A stretch of DNA of 64,000 bases from JAAYTL01 sp031460505. Its GTDB lineage: Bacteria; Bacillota; Clostridia; Tissierellales; Tissierellaceae. The notes beneath the pieces are model-generated. The model did no database searches and was not told the DNA's origin. It saw only the letters and a list, made by a program, of their open reading frames with translations. This document shows positions 17,493 through 25,701 of this stretch, piece by piece (the first letter of the stretch is position 1; each line of letters begins with the position of its first letter). The stretch spans positions 62,001-126,000 of the forward strand of contig JAVKTT010000004.1 of assembly GCA_031460505.1 (NCBI GenBank), given 5' to 3'. Both the position numbers and the translations under genes were made by a program.

Positions 17493-18251
17493 ATGTACTA
17501 TATAGTTTTAGATTTGGAGTTTAATCAAGATTTTCCCTCTTTACAGGATGTTGAGATGAAAAGACAAAGGTCTTTTTTTGAGATTATCCAAATTGGTGCT
17601 ATAAAATTAGATGCAGGGTTAAATAATATAGATGTTTTTAATCGTTACATCAAGCCAATGGTCTATTCAGAAGTAAGTTCATATGTTACAGATCTAACTG
17701 GAATTACTTCAGAACAAATTATAAAGGAAGACAAGTTTCCAGAAGTTTATGATGATTTTATAGAATTTGTAGAAGGAATGGATTCTGTTTTTTGTACTTG
17801 GGGAATGTCTGATATGAGAATATTGTTTAAGAATACTGATTACCATAAAACAGATAATCAATCTATGCCTAAATCTTATATAAATTTGCAGCCATATGCT
17901 TCTAAGTTTCTAGGTTTATCATCTAAAAAGTTGCTAAGCCTTGAATATGCTTTAGAAGCATTAGGCATAGATACTCAATATAAATTCCATAATGCTGCTA
18001 ATGATGCTTATTATACTGCTGAGATATTTAAGGAGATCTATAATCCATTTATGGATCCTAAGCAATATGATCCAAATTATGTTAAACCTAGACCACCTAA
18101 AATAAAAAGAGTAGTAAACTATGATGCCCTATTAAATCAATTTCAGAAGATGTATGCTAGAGATATAACTAAAGAAGAACAAGAGATGATTAGTCTTGCT
18201 TATTTAATGGGAAAAACTCATCAGTTTCTAGAAGAAGAGGAAAAGCCATAA
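17493..18251 (+). CDS. DnaQ-fold 3'-5' exonuclease (KapD-like)
   Basis: The protein has 252 residues. The DEDDh exonuclease motifs are visible: LDLEFNQDF at residues 6-14, the second acidic motif around WGMSDMR near 110, and HNAANDAYYTAEIF near 168 with the H and last D. This group, close to KapD and Eri1-type nucleases, trims RNA or single-stranded nucleic acid. It starts behind AAAGGAGTCC and stands alone, ending in a strong hairpin. The physiological substrate is unknown. Confidence 0.85.
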   Translation: MYYIVLDLEFNQDFPSLQDVEMKRQRSFFEIIQIGAIKLDAGLNNIDVFNRYIKPMVYSEVSSYVTDLTGITSEQIIKEDKFPEVYDDFIEFVEGMDSVFCTWGMSDMRILFKNTDYHKTDNQSMPKSYINLQPYASKFLGLSSKKLLSLEYALEALGIDTQYKFHNAANDAYYTAEIFKEIYNPFMDPKQYDPNYVKPRPPKIKRVVNYDALLNQFQKMYARDITKEEQEMISLAYLMGKTHQFLEEEEKP

Positions 18252-18282
18252 AGTTAAGGAATTTTCCCTTAAGTTTATGGCT
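18244..18282. terminator. Terminator overlapping the exonuclease stop
   Basis: AGCCATAAA.TTAAGG and CCTTAA.TTTATGGCT form a long stem over the last two codons, followed by TTTAATTTTT. The convergent apgM-like gene may share it. The same outer stem recurs at 27753-27790. Confidence 0.8.
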
Positions 18283-18304
18283 TTAATTTTTAAATATATT
18301 ATCT

Positions 18305-19540
18305 TTAATTTCCTTGCTTTTTGACTATTTCCATATAATCATATAGTATCTGAACGAACTCATAACCCTTTATTCTGCCTAGTCCTCCATGACTACAATC
18401 AACTTCATTAAATGCATCTATTCTGTCTCTTCTTACTCCAAAACCAGCTATTAGTATTGGTACTGGGTCACCACTGTGCTCTTTTCTTTCACATGGTGTT
18501 GAATGATCAGCCGCTACAGCAATGATTGTATTTTCTAGATCATGTTTTAGTATATTTCCAACGAATTTATCCACAAGTTCTATGGCTTCAACCTTTCCTT
18601 TAGGGTTATTATCATGACCCATAAGATCAGGTGCCTTTAGATTTACTGCAACAAAGTCGTTGTTAACTAGCTCTTTTACTACATATTCTGCTTTAAGCTC
18701 CACATTAGTATCTAGATTTCCAGTGAATGCTGTATCTGTCACAATATTGAATCCAGCAAGTCTAGCTACTCCTAGTACTGTCCCTTCAGCTGCTACGCAT
18801 GAAGCTTTAAAGCCTAGTTCATCTGTTATTTTTTTCATATTTGGCATCATACCTGCACCTCTTGTTAAAATGAAGTTGGCAGGCAGTTCGCCATTTTGGA
18901 GTCTCTCTTTATTTACATCATGATTTTTTAATATTTCATTAGCTTCTAATAGAAATTTATTTAAAACATTTGCAGTAAATATTGATTCTTTGCTGCCATC
19001 AGTTGACTCAACTTTTTTATATTTTGTATCGCCATTTAAAACTTTAGGGTCCGAATCCGTTATATTGGCGCTTAATCCCTTACCTCTTAATACAAGGACT
19101 GCTCTATGCTCTGTAGCTTCTTTAAATAATATTTTAACACCATCTATTTCCATGCCATTTATTGACGCTGCTAATAAATTTGTATTTTTCCTAATTCGAC
19201 CTGCTCTCCTATCTATGACATTTAGATTTTCATCAACTGTAGCAAAGTTTGATCTAAGAGCTACATCACCTGGCTCTAGTTGTAGACCCGCTCCTGAAGC
19301 TTCTATAGGGCCTCTTCCAGGATAATCTTTTTGACCATATCCAAATAAAATCATATGTCCTAGATCAGTTCCAATAGGTATTCCTGGACCTAGTACATCC
19401 ATTATCCCTGTCGTTCCTGTCATAGCTAATTTATCTAAGTTAGGAGTTCTAGCATATTCTAACGGAGTCTTGCCTTCAAGGATATCACATGGTCTATCTC
19501 CAACCCCGTCTGCTATTATTAATATCACTTTCTTTTTCAT
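18305..19540 (-). CDS. ApgM-type phosphoglycerate mutase-like alkaline phosphatase superfamily enzyme
   Basis: The 411-residue length and motifs match the archaeal-type cofactor-independent phosphoglycerate mutase family (COG3635). A metal-binding Asp sits in IIADGVGDRP (residues 8-17), and the C-terminal metal ligands lie in APDLMGHD and AADHS. The phosphoenzyme loop, usually PGSD-type, reads GIPIGTDLGH, putting Thr where Ser is expected. The gene follows an SLC13 transporter by 24 bases and both are divergent from a LysR regulator. That is an odd home for a glycolytic enzyme, so the true substrate may be an imported phosphonate, sulfonate or phospho-acid. Confidence 0.78.
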   Translation of the reverse strand: MKKKVILIIADGVGDRPCDILEGKTPLEYARTPNLDKLAMTGTTGIMDVLGPGIPIGTDLGHMILFGYGQKDYPGRGPIEASGAGLQLEPGDVALRSNFATVDENLNVIDRRAGRIRKNTNLLAASINGMEIDGVKILFKEATEHRAVLVLRGKGLSANITDSDPKVLNGDTKYKKVESTDGSKESIFTANVLNKFLLEANEILKNHDVNKERLQNGELPANFILTRGAGMMPNMKKITDELGFKASCVAAEGTVLGVARLAGFNIVTDTAFTGNLDTNVELKAEYVVKELVNNDFVAVNLKAPDLMGHDNNPKGKVEAIELVDKFVGNILKHDLENTIIAVAADHSTPCERKEHSGDPVPILIAGFGVRRDRIDAFNEVDCSHGGLGRIKGYEFVQILYDYMEIVKKQGN

Positions 19541-19564
19541 CTAGTCATCTCCAATATAATGCTT

Positions 19565-21016
19565 TTAGTATAGTATTTGCAACCAAGTGAAGTACATTGC
19601 AGATATTGTTATTGAACCTACTAGACATCCTAATAATCCTAGTTTCAATAAATCATTAACATCAAAATATCCTGAACCAAAGTAAAGTGTATTTACTTTT
19701 GAATGTGGTGGTAATGTTATTGTATAAGCTATACCAAATGAACATGCCATAGCTATTGGCACAGGGTCCATACCTAATGTTTGTGCTAATGTTACTATAG
19801 TTGGTATCAATATAGTTGCACGTACTGTTTTACTAGTAAATATCAAATGGCTAAATACTGTTGTAAAGATAAGTATTATAGATACTAAATTATGGTTCAT
19901 AGTCTCAAGTCCCATTGCATCTACCATATTACCAATGATGAAACTAGCCCCACCTGAATCGTTAAATGCATTACCTACAGCATAGGCACCTGCTGAGAAT
20001 ATCATTAAGTCCCACTTGATATTGGCTTTTTTCCAATCCAATACCCCTATACCTGGTAGTAAACAAAGTAACATACTTATTACTGCTGTCTGTTCGGTGC
20101 TAAATTCAAATCCAAACCAAGCTTCTTGGTAGTTTTCTGTAGCCCATGATAAAAGAGTAAATATAAATATTGCTGCAGCCTTTTTCTCTGCTTGTGATAT
20201 TGGTCCTAGGTCTACTAATTGTTTCTTTAATATTTCATTAGATTCTGTTACTCCAGTTAAATCATCTTCTACTTTATAAAGCTTATATCCTATTAGGAAT
20301 ACAATTATAGATGTTAATATAGCTTGTGGCGCGGATCCTAATATCCACTCCATATATCCTAAATTAGATCCTGTCATTTGATTTATGAATCCAATTGATA
20401 AAACTTGAGCAGATGTAGCTGTCATTACCATTGAAGTAGCATATGCATTTGTTTGTACTCCTTGTAATGTCATCAGTTTACCAAATTTACTGTTTCCTGG
20501 AGTTTGTTTATAAACTTCTAGAAGAATAGTTACTATTGGTACTAATAGTGCTGCTCTAGCTGTTGTTGATGGAACAAAGAATGCAAGTATAAAGTTTGTC
20601 AGTAGTAGTGCCCATAATGTTCCTTTAGGTGTTCTACCTAATTTTGTTACTAATGTAAGTGCTAATCGCTTTCCTAAATTGGTTTGGTTGATTGCTGATG
20701 TTAATACAAAAGCTGCAACCATTAACCAAATTATGTCATATCCTAAAGTTCCAAAAGCGACTTCCTGGTCTTCAACTGCTCCTATAAGTGGTAAAATTAA
20801 AATTGCGATTATTGAAGTTTGATAGATTGGAATCGGTCTTGAAACCCACATTATTAGTGCGAATGTAAATACAGCCAAGCTTTTCTTACCTTCTATTGTC
20901 ATTCCATCTGGTGTTGGGAATAACATAATGCCAAAGAATAAAAGTATCGCAATGATTCCACCAATCTTAGCCCTTGTACTAATATTATTGGTCTTTTTCT
21001 TTTCTGTTTTCTCCAT
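19565..21016 (-). CDS. SLC13/DASS-family anion symporter
   Basis: This 483-residue membrane protein has about 12 hydrophobic segments. The two SLC13 repeat halves are visible, with the TSATSAQV and IFTSKTVRATILIPT segments that shape the Na+ and carboxylate sites. The family imports di- and tricarboxylates, sulfate or related anions with sodium. It precedes the ApgM-like gene in an operon and faces a LysR gene 135 bases away. The substrate is unknown; an anionic metabolite that the ApgM-like enzyme also uses is a reasonable guess. Confidence 0.87.
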   Translation of the reverse strand: MEKTEKKKTNNISTRAKIGGIIAILLFFGIMLFPTPDGMTIEGKKSLAVFTFALIMWVSRPIPIYQTSIIAILILPLIGAVEDQEVAFGTLGYDIIWLMVAAFVLTSAINQTNLGKRLALTLVTKLGRTPKGTLWALLLTNFILAFFVPSTTARAALLVPIVTILLEVYKQTPGNSKFGKLMTLQGVQTNAYATSMVMTATSAQVLSIGFINQMTGSNLGYMEWILGSAPQAILTSIIVFLIGYKLYKVEDDLTGVTESNEILKKQLVDLGPISQAEKKAAAIFIFTLLSWATENYQEAWFGFEFSTEQTAVISMLLCLLPGIGVLDWKKANIKWDLMIFSAGAYAVGNAFNDSGGASFIIGNMVDAMGLETMNHNLVSIILIFTTVFSHLIFTSKTVRATILIPTIVTLAQTLGMDPVPIAMACSFGIAYTITLPPHSKVNTLYFGSGYFDVNDLLKLGLLGCLVGSITISAMYFTWLQILY

Positions 21017-21071
21017 TAGATTTCACTTCCCTTTCTACATTTTATTTAATATCATTATATGCAGTAAATAG

Positions 21072-21120
21072 TTATAACACAATTCGATTATGTTTTCATA
21101 TCGATAACATTATGTTATAA
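21072..21120. promoter_or_regulatory. Probable LysR operator region between divergent genes
   Basis: An inverted repeat, TTATAACA (21072-21079) and TGTTATAA (21113-21120), encloses a second near-palindrome, CGATTATG-TTTT-CATATCG (21085-21103). Paired dyads between a LysR gene and its divergent target are the usual layout for this family. Confidence 0.55.
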
Positions 21121-21151
21121 TGAAGAAAATATATGTTGGTGGGTGATTGGT

Positions 21152-22030
21152 ATGGATATAGGTAAATTAAAAACTTTTCTAGTCTTAGCAGAATGTAATA
21201 GTTTCACTAAAACTGCAGATATTTTATATTGCTCTCAGCCTGCTATAAGTAAGCAAATCGAAAGCTTAGAGAATGAACTACAAGTTCCATTATTTAATAG
21301 AATTAGAAATAAGGTTTCTTTAACTATACAAGGTGAATATTTTAAACAATATGCTGAAAATATTGTAAAAATTTATGAAAACTCTAAAGAGCATATTAGA
21401 CAAATTGAAAATTTACATGAAGGAAGTTTATTTTTTGGTGCTACTAATTTTATTGGTGTTTATCTCATGCCTAGACTCTTAAAGAATTACCAAGACTTAT
21501 ATCCTAAAATTGAGGTAAATATGTTTATAAGTTCATCAAAAAAGCTTTTTGAAATGTTAGAGAAGCATGAAATTGAATTTGCTTTTTTTTCTCATTATGT
21601 AGGGATTGATGAAAATAAGTATTTATCAAGACCATATTTTACTGACGAATTAGTTGTTATTGTAAGCAAAGATCATCCATTAGCGAAAAAAACAAGTTGC
21701 AAACTAGTAGATATAAAAGATGATGTATTTATAACTAAAGATTCGCATTCATCATTATTTAGATTTTTAAGAGAAGAAGTTACAGACATTAATTTTGAAA
21801 AGAAACTCATTATAAGCAATCAAGAGGCTATTAAACACGCTGTTATAGAGAATGTTGGTGTCTCTATTATGTCAAGGTTATCTGTTGAGGTTGAAGTAAA
21901 AGCTGGACTTATAAATACATTAGAAATTGAAGATTATGACTTATCTAGAGATATAAATTTAGTTTATGATAAAAGAAAACATATAACTCCAGCTGGACAT
22001 GCATTTTTCGAACTTTTAAATCTCGATTAA
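21152..22030 (+). CDS. LysR-family transcriptional regulator
   Basis: The protein is 292 residues from ATG 21152, preferred over GTG 21143 because GGTGGGTGA supplies the ribosome site. The winged helix occupies residues 1-60 (CNSFTKTADILYCSQPAISKQIESLE), followed by the two-lobed periplasmic-binding-like effector domain. It is divergent from the SLC13-apgM operon and almost certainly controls it, presumably in response to the transported anion. Confidence 0.92.
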   Translation: MDIGKLKTFLVLAECNSFTKTADILYCSQPAISKQIESLENELQVPLFNRIRNKVSLTIQGEYFKQYAENIVKIYENSKEHIRQIENLHEGSLFFGATNFIGVYLMPRLLKNYQDLYPKIEVNMFISSSKKLFEMLEKHEIEFAFFSHYVGIDENKYLSRPYFTDELVVIVSKDHPLAKKTSCKLVDIKDDVFITKDSHSSLFRFLREEVTDINFEKKLIISNQEAIKHAVIENVGVSIMSRLSVEVEVKAGLINTLEIEDYDLSRDINLVYDKRKHITPAGHAFFELLNLD

Positions 22031-22067
22031 AAAAATTGTCAAAGTTAAATTAACTTTGACAATTTTT
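22031..22067 (+). terminator. Terminator of the LysR gene
   Basis: AAAAATTGTCAAAGTTAA and its complement form a near-perfect hairpin right after the stop codon, ending in T5. Confidence 0.9.
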
Positions 22068-22133
22068 ATTTAGATTCAAAATCTAATAATTTATTTACTA
22101 CATTATCTACAAGTATTCTGATAAACATAAGAA

Positions 22134-22175
22134 CCCCATCCAACAATGCAATCATAGATTGCTGTTGGGAAGGGC
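22134..22175. repeat. Strong GC-richer hairpin of unknown role
   Basis: CCAACA..GCAATC / GATTGC.TGTTGG with outer CCC/GGG forms a stable stem 20 bases past the stop of the VOC gene. There is no clear T run on either strand, so it may be a REP-like element rather than a terminator. I found no second copy in the window. Confidence 0.4.
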
Positions 22176-22194
22176 TATAGCTAAATATCTCATA

Positions 22195-23049
22195 TTAAAC
22201 TTTTAATTTTATTAAATTACTTGATGGATCTTTTGTGAAGGTATCTTTGTCATCTTTAATTACTTCATAACCTAAGTTTTCTAGATTATTTATAATTTCT
22301 TCTCTACTTCTTTTATCTGGGAACTGCAATGTGTAGTATTTCATTCCCACAGAATTATCTGGTAGTGGATCAGCATTCCTTCCATTCCATACATTTAAAC
22401 CGATATGGTGATGATAACCACCTGTCGAAAGAAATATTGCTGATGAACCTGCTTCCATTGTTAAATCAAATCCCAAACCATCACAATAGAATCTTCTAGC
22501 CTTGTCTAAATCACCTACGTGTAGATGTATATGTCCAATTATTGTGTCTAATGGTGTTTTATCCCACTTATCTTCGCCAGATTCTGCTATAAGCTCATCA
22601 TAGTTGAGTGGTTCTGTTACCATGTTGATTCTATCTCCGCTTCTATCCCATTCACTTTCAGCTACATCCCTATATACTTCTATGCCATTATCATCAGGAT
22701 CTTCTAAATATATAGCTTCACTTACTCCATGATCAGCTCCACCAATTATTGGATACCATTCATCTCGAATATTTTTTAAAAATAATCCTAAATCATATCT
22801 ACTTGGTAATAGAACTGCAAAATGATAAAGACCTGTTCTTTTAGGAACCTTTGGTATTACATCTTCTGGCTCAATTAGCGTTAATATTGGGTTGAATCCA
22901 TCAGCTGTTAGTGTTGCATCTTTTCCATTTTTCTTTAATATGCTAAACCCCATTATCTTTGTATAAAAATCTATTGATCTGTCTATGTCTGTGACTTTTA
23001 AGACTATTTCATTTACGAACAAATTTGGTTTATTGTGAAACTTTGTCAT
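22195..23049 (-). CDS. Two-domain VOC (glyoxalase/extradiol dioxygenase) protein
   Basis: The 284-residue protein has two vicinal-oxygen-chelate modules (about 8-120 and 165-280), like CatE-type catechol 2,3-dioxygenases of Bacillus. Candidate metal ligands are H76 in YHFAVLLP of the first module, H172 in IGHIHLHVGD of the second, and the YHHHIG run near residue 212. In an anaerobe an oxygen-using activity is unlikely, so a lyase, isomerase or stress role is possible. It is monocistronic. Confidence 0.75.
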   Translation of the reverse strand: MTKFHNKPNLFVNEIVLKVTDIDRSIDFYTKIMGFSILKKNGKDATLTADGFNPILTLIEPEDVIPKVPKRTGLYHFAVLLPSRYDLGLFLKNIRDEWYPIIGGADHGVSEAIYLEDPDDNGIEVYRDVAESEWDRSGDRINMVTEPLNYDELIAESGEDKWDKTPLDTIIGHIHLHVGDLDKARRFYCDGLGFDLTMEAGSSAIFLSTGGYHHHIGLNVWNGRNADPLPDNSVGMKYYTLQFPDKRSREEIINNLENLGYEVIKDDKDTFTKDPSSNLIKLKV

Positions 23050-23158
23050 ACAATCACCCTTACTATACTATTTTGGTATGTATAGTACATATACCCAATA
23101 TGACAATATATTAAAACTGTTTTTAATTTACCATATTTAGCATATTTTAGTATAGTTT

Positions 23159-24733
23159 TTATTTATATATATTTTCTGCTACTTTTATTCCATCTACTGC
23201 TGCAGATATAATCCCTCCTGCATAACCTGCACCTTCTCCTACTGGATAAAGGCCTTTTATATTAGATTGAAGGCTTTCATCCCTTGTTATCCTAATTGGA
23301 GATGAGCTCCTGGTTTCTACACCTGTCATTATGGCATCAGGATGTGCGAAGCCTTTGATATTTTTGTCAAATTCTATTATTGCTCTTTTTAGTGTATCTG
23401 TAACATAATTTGGTAGACACTTTCTAAGGTCTGTCATCAATACTCCTGGTTTATAGCTCGGATTGGTACTCCCTGTTTCTTCTGATGCTTTATCTTGGAG
23501 AAAATCTCCAACCTTTTGTGCAGGTGCTTTATAGTTACTACCTCCAGCTACAAAGGCCATGTGCTCCCATTTTCTCTGAAATTCTACACCAGCCAAAGGA
23601 TGGTCATCACCATAATCTTCTGGATTTACTCCGACAAGTACTGCACTGTTTGCATTTTCAAGGTCCCTTGCGTGAAAACTCATCCCATTTGTAACTACCA
23701 TGTTTTCTTCAGAAGCTGCTGCAACTACAGTTCCACCTGGACACATGCAAAATGTATATGCGCTTCTTCCATTATCAAAATGGCGTGATAGTTTATAATC
23801 TGCTGCTCCCAGCTTAGGATGATTTGCAAATTCGCCATATTGACTTTCATTAATTATCTTCTGAGGATGCTCTATTCGAACGCCTATAGAAAATCCTTTT
23901 TGAATAATTTCAATATTATTATCATATAGCATTTGAAATGTATCTCTTGCACTGTGCCCTACAGCAAGCAAAACTTTATCACAAGGTATTACTTCATTAT
24001 GATTTACTTGAACTCCTGTAATCTTTTCATTTTCGATTATTAAATTAGTCAATTTAGAATTAAATCTTACATCTCCGCCAAGAGATATTATTGTTTTTCT
24101 AATATTTGAAACTACTTCTCTAAGAATATCTGTACCTAAATGTGGTTTATTTATATAGAGTATTTCTTCAGGCGCACCTGCTTTAACAAATTCCTCTAAT
24201 ACTTTTCTGCATCTAGGGTCTTTGATTAGAGTGGTGAGTTTCCCATCAGAGAAGGTTCCTGCTCCACCTTCACCAAATTGTACATTTGATTCTGTATTTA
24301 ATTTACCACTACTCCAAAACAATCCGACATCTATAGCTCTTTCTTCTACAGGCTTACCTCTTTCTAGTAGAATGGGTCTATAACCCTGTTGTGCTAAGAC
24401 TAATCCCGCAAACAGACCAGCAGGGCCTGTTCCTACTACTACAGGTCTTTTTATATTATCTGGAGCAATCTTTTTATATTCATAGGTAAATTCCTTTACT
24501 TTAGTAACACCTTTTTTTGAGAGTGCAGCTAATATTTTGTCTTCATTTTTAACTTCAACATCTAATGTATATACGAAATGAATATCATTTTTCTTTCTGG
24601 CATCTACGGATTTTTTAAATATTCTATAACTTAGAATGGAGTCTTCACGTACTTTTAGTTTTTTTGCCAATTTACTTATTAATACTGATTCCTCTTCATC
24701 TAAGGATAATTTTATCTCTGGAACTCTAATCAT
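23159..24733 (-). CDS. FAD-dependent oxidoreductase of the COG2509 family
   Basis: The 524-residue flavoprotein begins with an 80-residue ferredoxin-like N-terminal domain. A Rossmann dinucleotide site follows (VVVGTGPAGLFAGL, about residue 98) with LLERG at the strand end. The QFGEGGAGTFSDGKL loop and the C-terminal YPVGEGAGYAGGI motif are hallmarks of this group, which databases call uncharacterised FAD-dependent dehydrogenases. The natural substrate is not established. It is monocistronic. Confidence 0.85.
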   Translation of the reverse strand: MIRVPEIKLSLDEEESVLISKLAKKLKVREDSILSYRIFKKSVDARKKNDIHFVYTLDVEVKNEDKILAALSKKGVTKVKEFTYEYKKIAPDNIKRPVVVGTGPAGLFAGLVLAQQGYRPILLERGKPVEERAIDVGLFWSSGKLNTESNVQFGEGGAGTFSDGKLTTLIKDPRCRKVLEEFVKAGAPEEILYINKPHLGTDILREVVSNIRKTIISLGGDVRFNSKLTNLIIENEKITGVQVNHNEVIPCDKVLLAVGHSARDTFQMLYDNNIEIIQKGFSIGVRIEHPQKIINESQYGEFANHPKLGAADYKLSRHFDNGRSAYTFCMCPGGTVVAAASEENMVVTNGMSFHARDLENANSAVLVGVNPEDYGDDHPLAGVEFQRKWEHMAFVAGGSNYKAPAQKVGDFLQDKASEETGSTNPSYKPGVLMTDLRKCLPNYVTDTLKRAIIEFDKNIKGFAHPDAIMTGVETRSSSPIRITRDESLQSNIKGLYPVGEGAGYAGGIISAAVDGIKVAENIYK

Positions 24734-24827
24734 ACATTCACCTTATTCTATAATATTTCATACTTAGTATTAGCTATTATAACATAATAATATTTACAAG
24801 GACATCTACTTTTAAAAGAGGCCAAAA

Positions 24828-24862
24828 AAATTGCCAAAGTACAAAATCTACTTTGGCAATTT
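24828..24862 (-). terminator. Terminator of the double-cubane reductase operon
   Basis: AAATTGCCAAAGT / ACTTTGGCAATTT with a 9-base loop. On the minus strand it ends in seven Ts, as expected for the operon reading leftwards from 26856. Confidence 0.85.
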
Positions 24863-24865
24863 CTA

Positions 24866-24919
24866 TGCGACAAACGTGTGCGACAATAGGGGACGGTTCT
24901 CTTTTGTCGCACGTTTGTC
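24866..24919. repeat. REP-like hairpin, copy A
   Basis: GACAAACGTG.GCGACAA pairs with TTGTCGCACGTTTGTC around the loop GGGGACGGTTCT. The TGCGACAA arms and the loop match copies B, C and D near the RAYT transposase, here in the opposite orientation and with an extended stem. It touches the stop codon of the activator gene. Confidence 0.8.
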
Positions 24920-25699
24920 TCACTTATTATTTTTATTATATGCACATACACAGGCTCCGATAGCTCCTGCAAATAGAGCATTTTCATGAGTCTCTACTTT
25001 TAATCCCGTAATTTTAGATACTACTTCTATTAGAGAATTGGATCTTGAAAGACCTCCACTCATTAAAACTGGTGTCTCCGAATCAAAATTTATTTTCCCA
25101 GTCATTACTCTTATCTTCTGAGCTATCGACTGAAGGACTCCACCCATAATCTTTGAGCGATCCTTTTCCATAGATAATAAACCTATGATTTCTGACTCGG
25201 CAAATACTGTACACATGCTGCTTATAGATATAGGATCTATTATATCTGAAAATCCATCTATATCATCTAATTCTATACCAAGAATTTCGCATGCCATACT
25301 AAGGAATCTGCCTGTGCCTGCAGCACATTTATCATTCATCAAGAAATCTGTAACCCTTTGATTCTGGATTTGAATAACCTTGCTATCTTGTCCTCCAATA
25401 TCTATAATACCCTGAATATCAGGCTTAAGATATATACCACCATAGGCATGACATGTTATCTCAGTAAATACATGGTCTGCAAAGTCTATTGCCTCTCTTC
25501 CATATCCAGTGGCAGTGATAATGGTATTATCACGAGATAATGAATTTCTATTCAACAGATTGTCCAAACATTCCGATGCTGAAGCCTTAGGATTCCAACC
25601 TGTTTTTATAGCATAAATATCCACCACGTCTTTACCATCAAATAGTACTGACTTACAGGTTGTAGAGCCAGAGTCTATTCCAATATAAAAATCTTTCAT
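24920..25699 (-). CDS. ATP-dependent activator of the double-cubane reductase (BadF/HgdC family)
   Basis: The protein has 259 residues of the ASKHA fold: phosphate-1 loop GIDSGSTTCKSV (residues 7-18) and a second nucleotide loop DIGGQDSKVI near 100. The two cysteines that hold a [4Fe-4S] cluster at the dimer interface are in NDKCAAGTGRF and SMCTVFAES. It uses ATP to fire low-potential electrons into its partner, encoded two bases upstream (stop 25702, start 25699). The cluster makes it oxygen-sensitive, in line with an anaerobic host. Confidence 0.9.
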   Translation of the reverse strand: MKDFYIGIDSGSTTCKSVLFDGKDVVDIYAIKTGWNPKASASECLDNLLNRNSLSRDNTIITATGYGREAIDFADHVFTEITCHAYGGIYLKPDIQGIIDIGGQDSKVIQIQNQRVTDFLMNDKCAAGTGRFLSMACEILGIELDDIDGFSDIIDPISISSMCTVFAESEIIGLLSMEKDRSKIMGGVLQSIAQKIRVMTGKINFDSETPVLMSGGLSRSNSLIEVVSKITGLKVETHENALFAGAIGACVCAYNKNNK

Positions 25700-25701
25700 G
25701 T

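Noticed and set aside
18305..19540. Plain glycolytic phosphoglycerate mutase
   Set aside because: Not excluded, but not adopted as a firm call because of the transporter/LysR context and the Thr in the phosphoenzyme loop.
22134..22175. Terminator for the VOC gene
   Set aside because: The stem is strong, but no T run follows on the minus strand, so I list it as a hairpin of unknown role.
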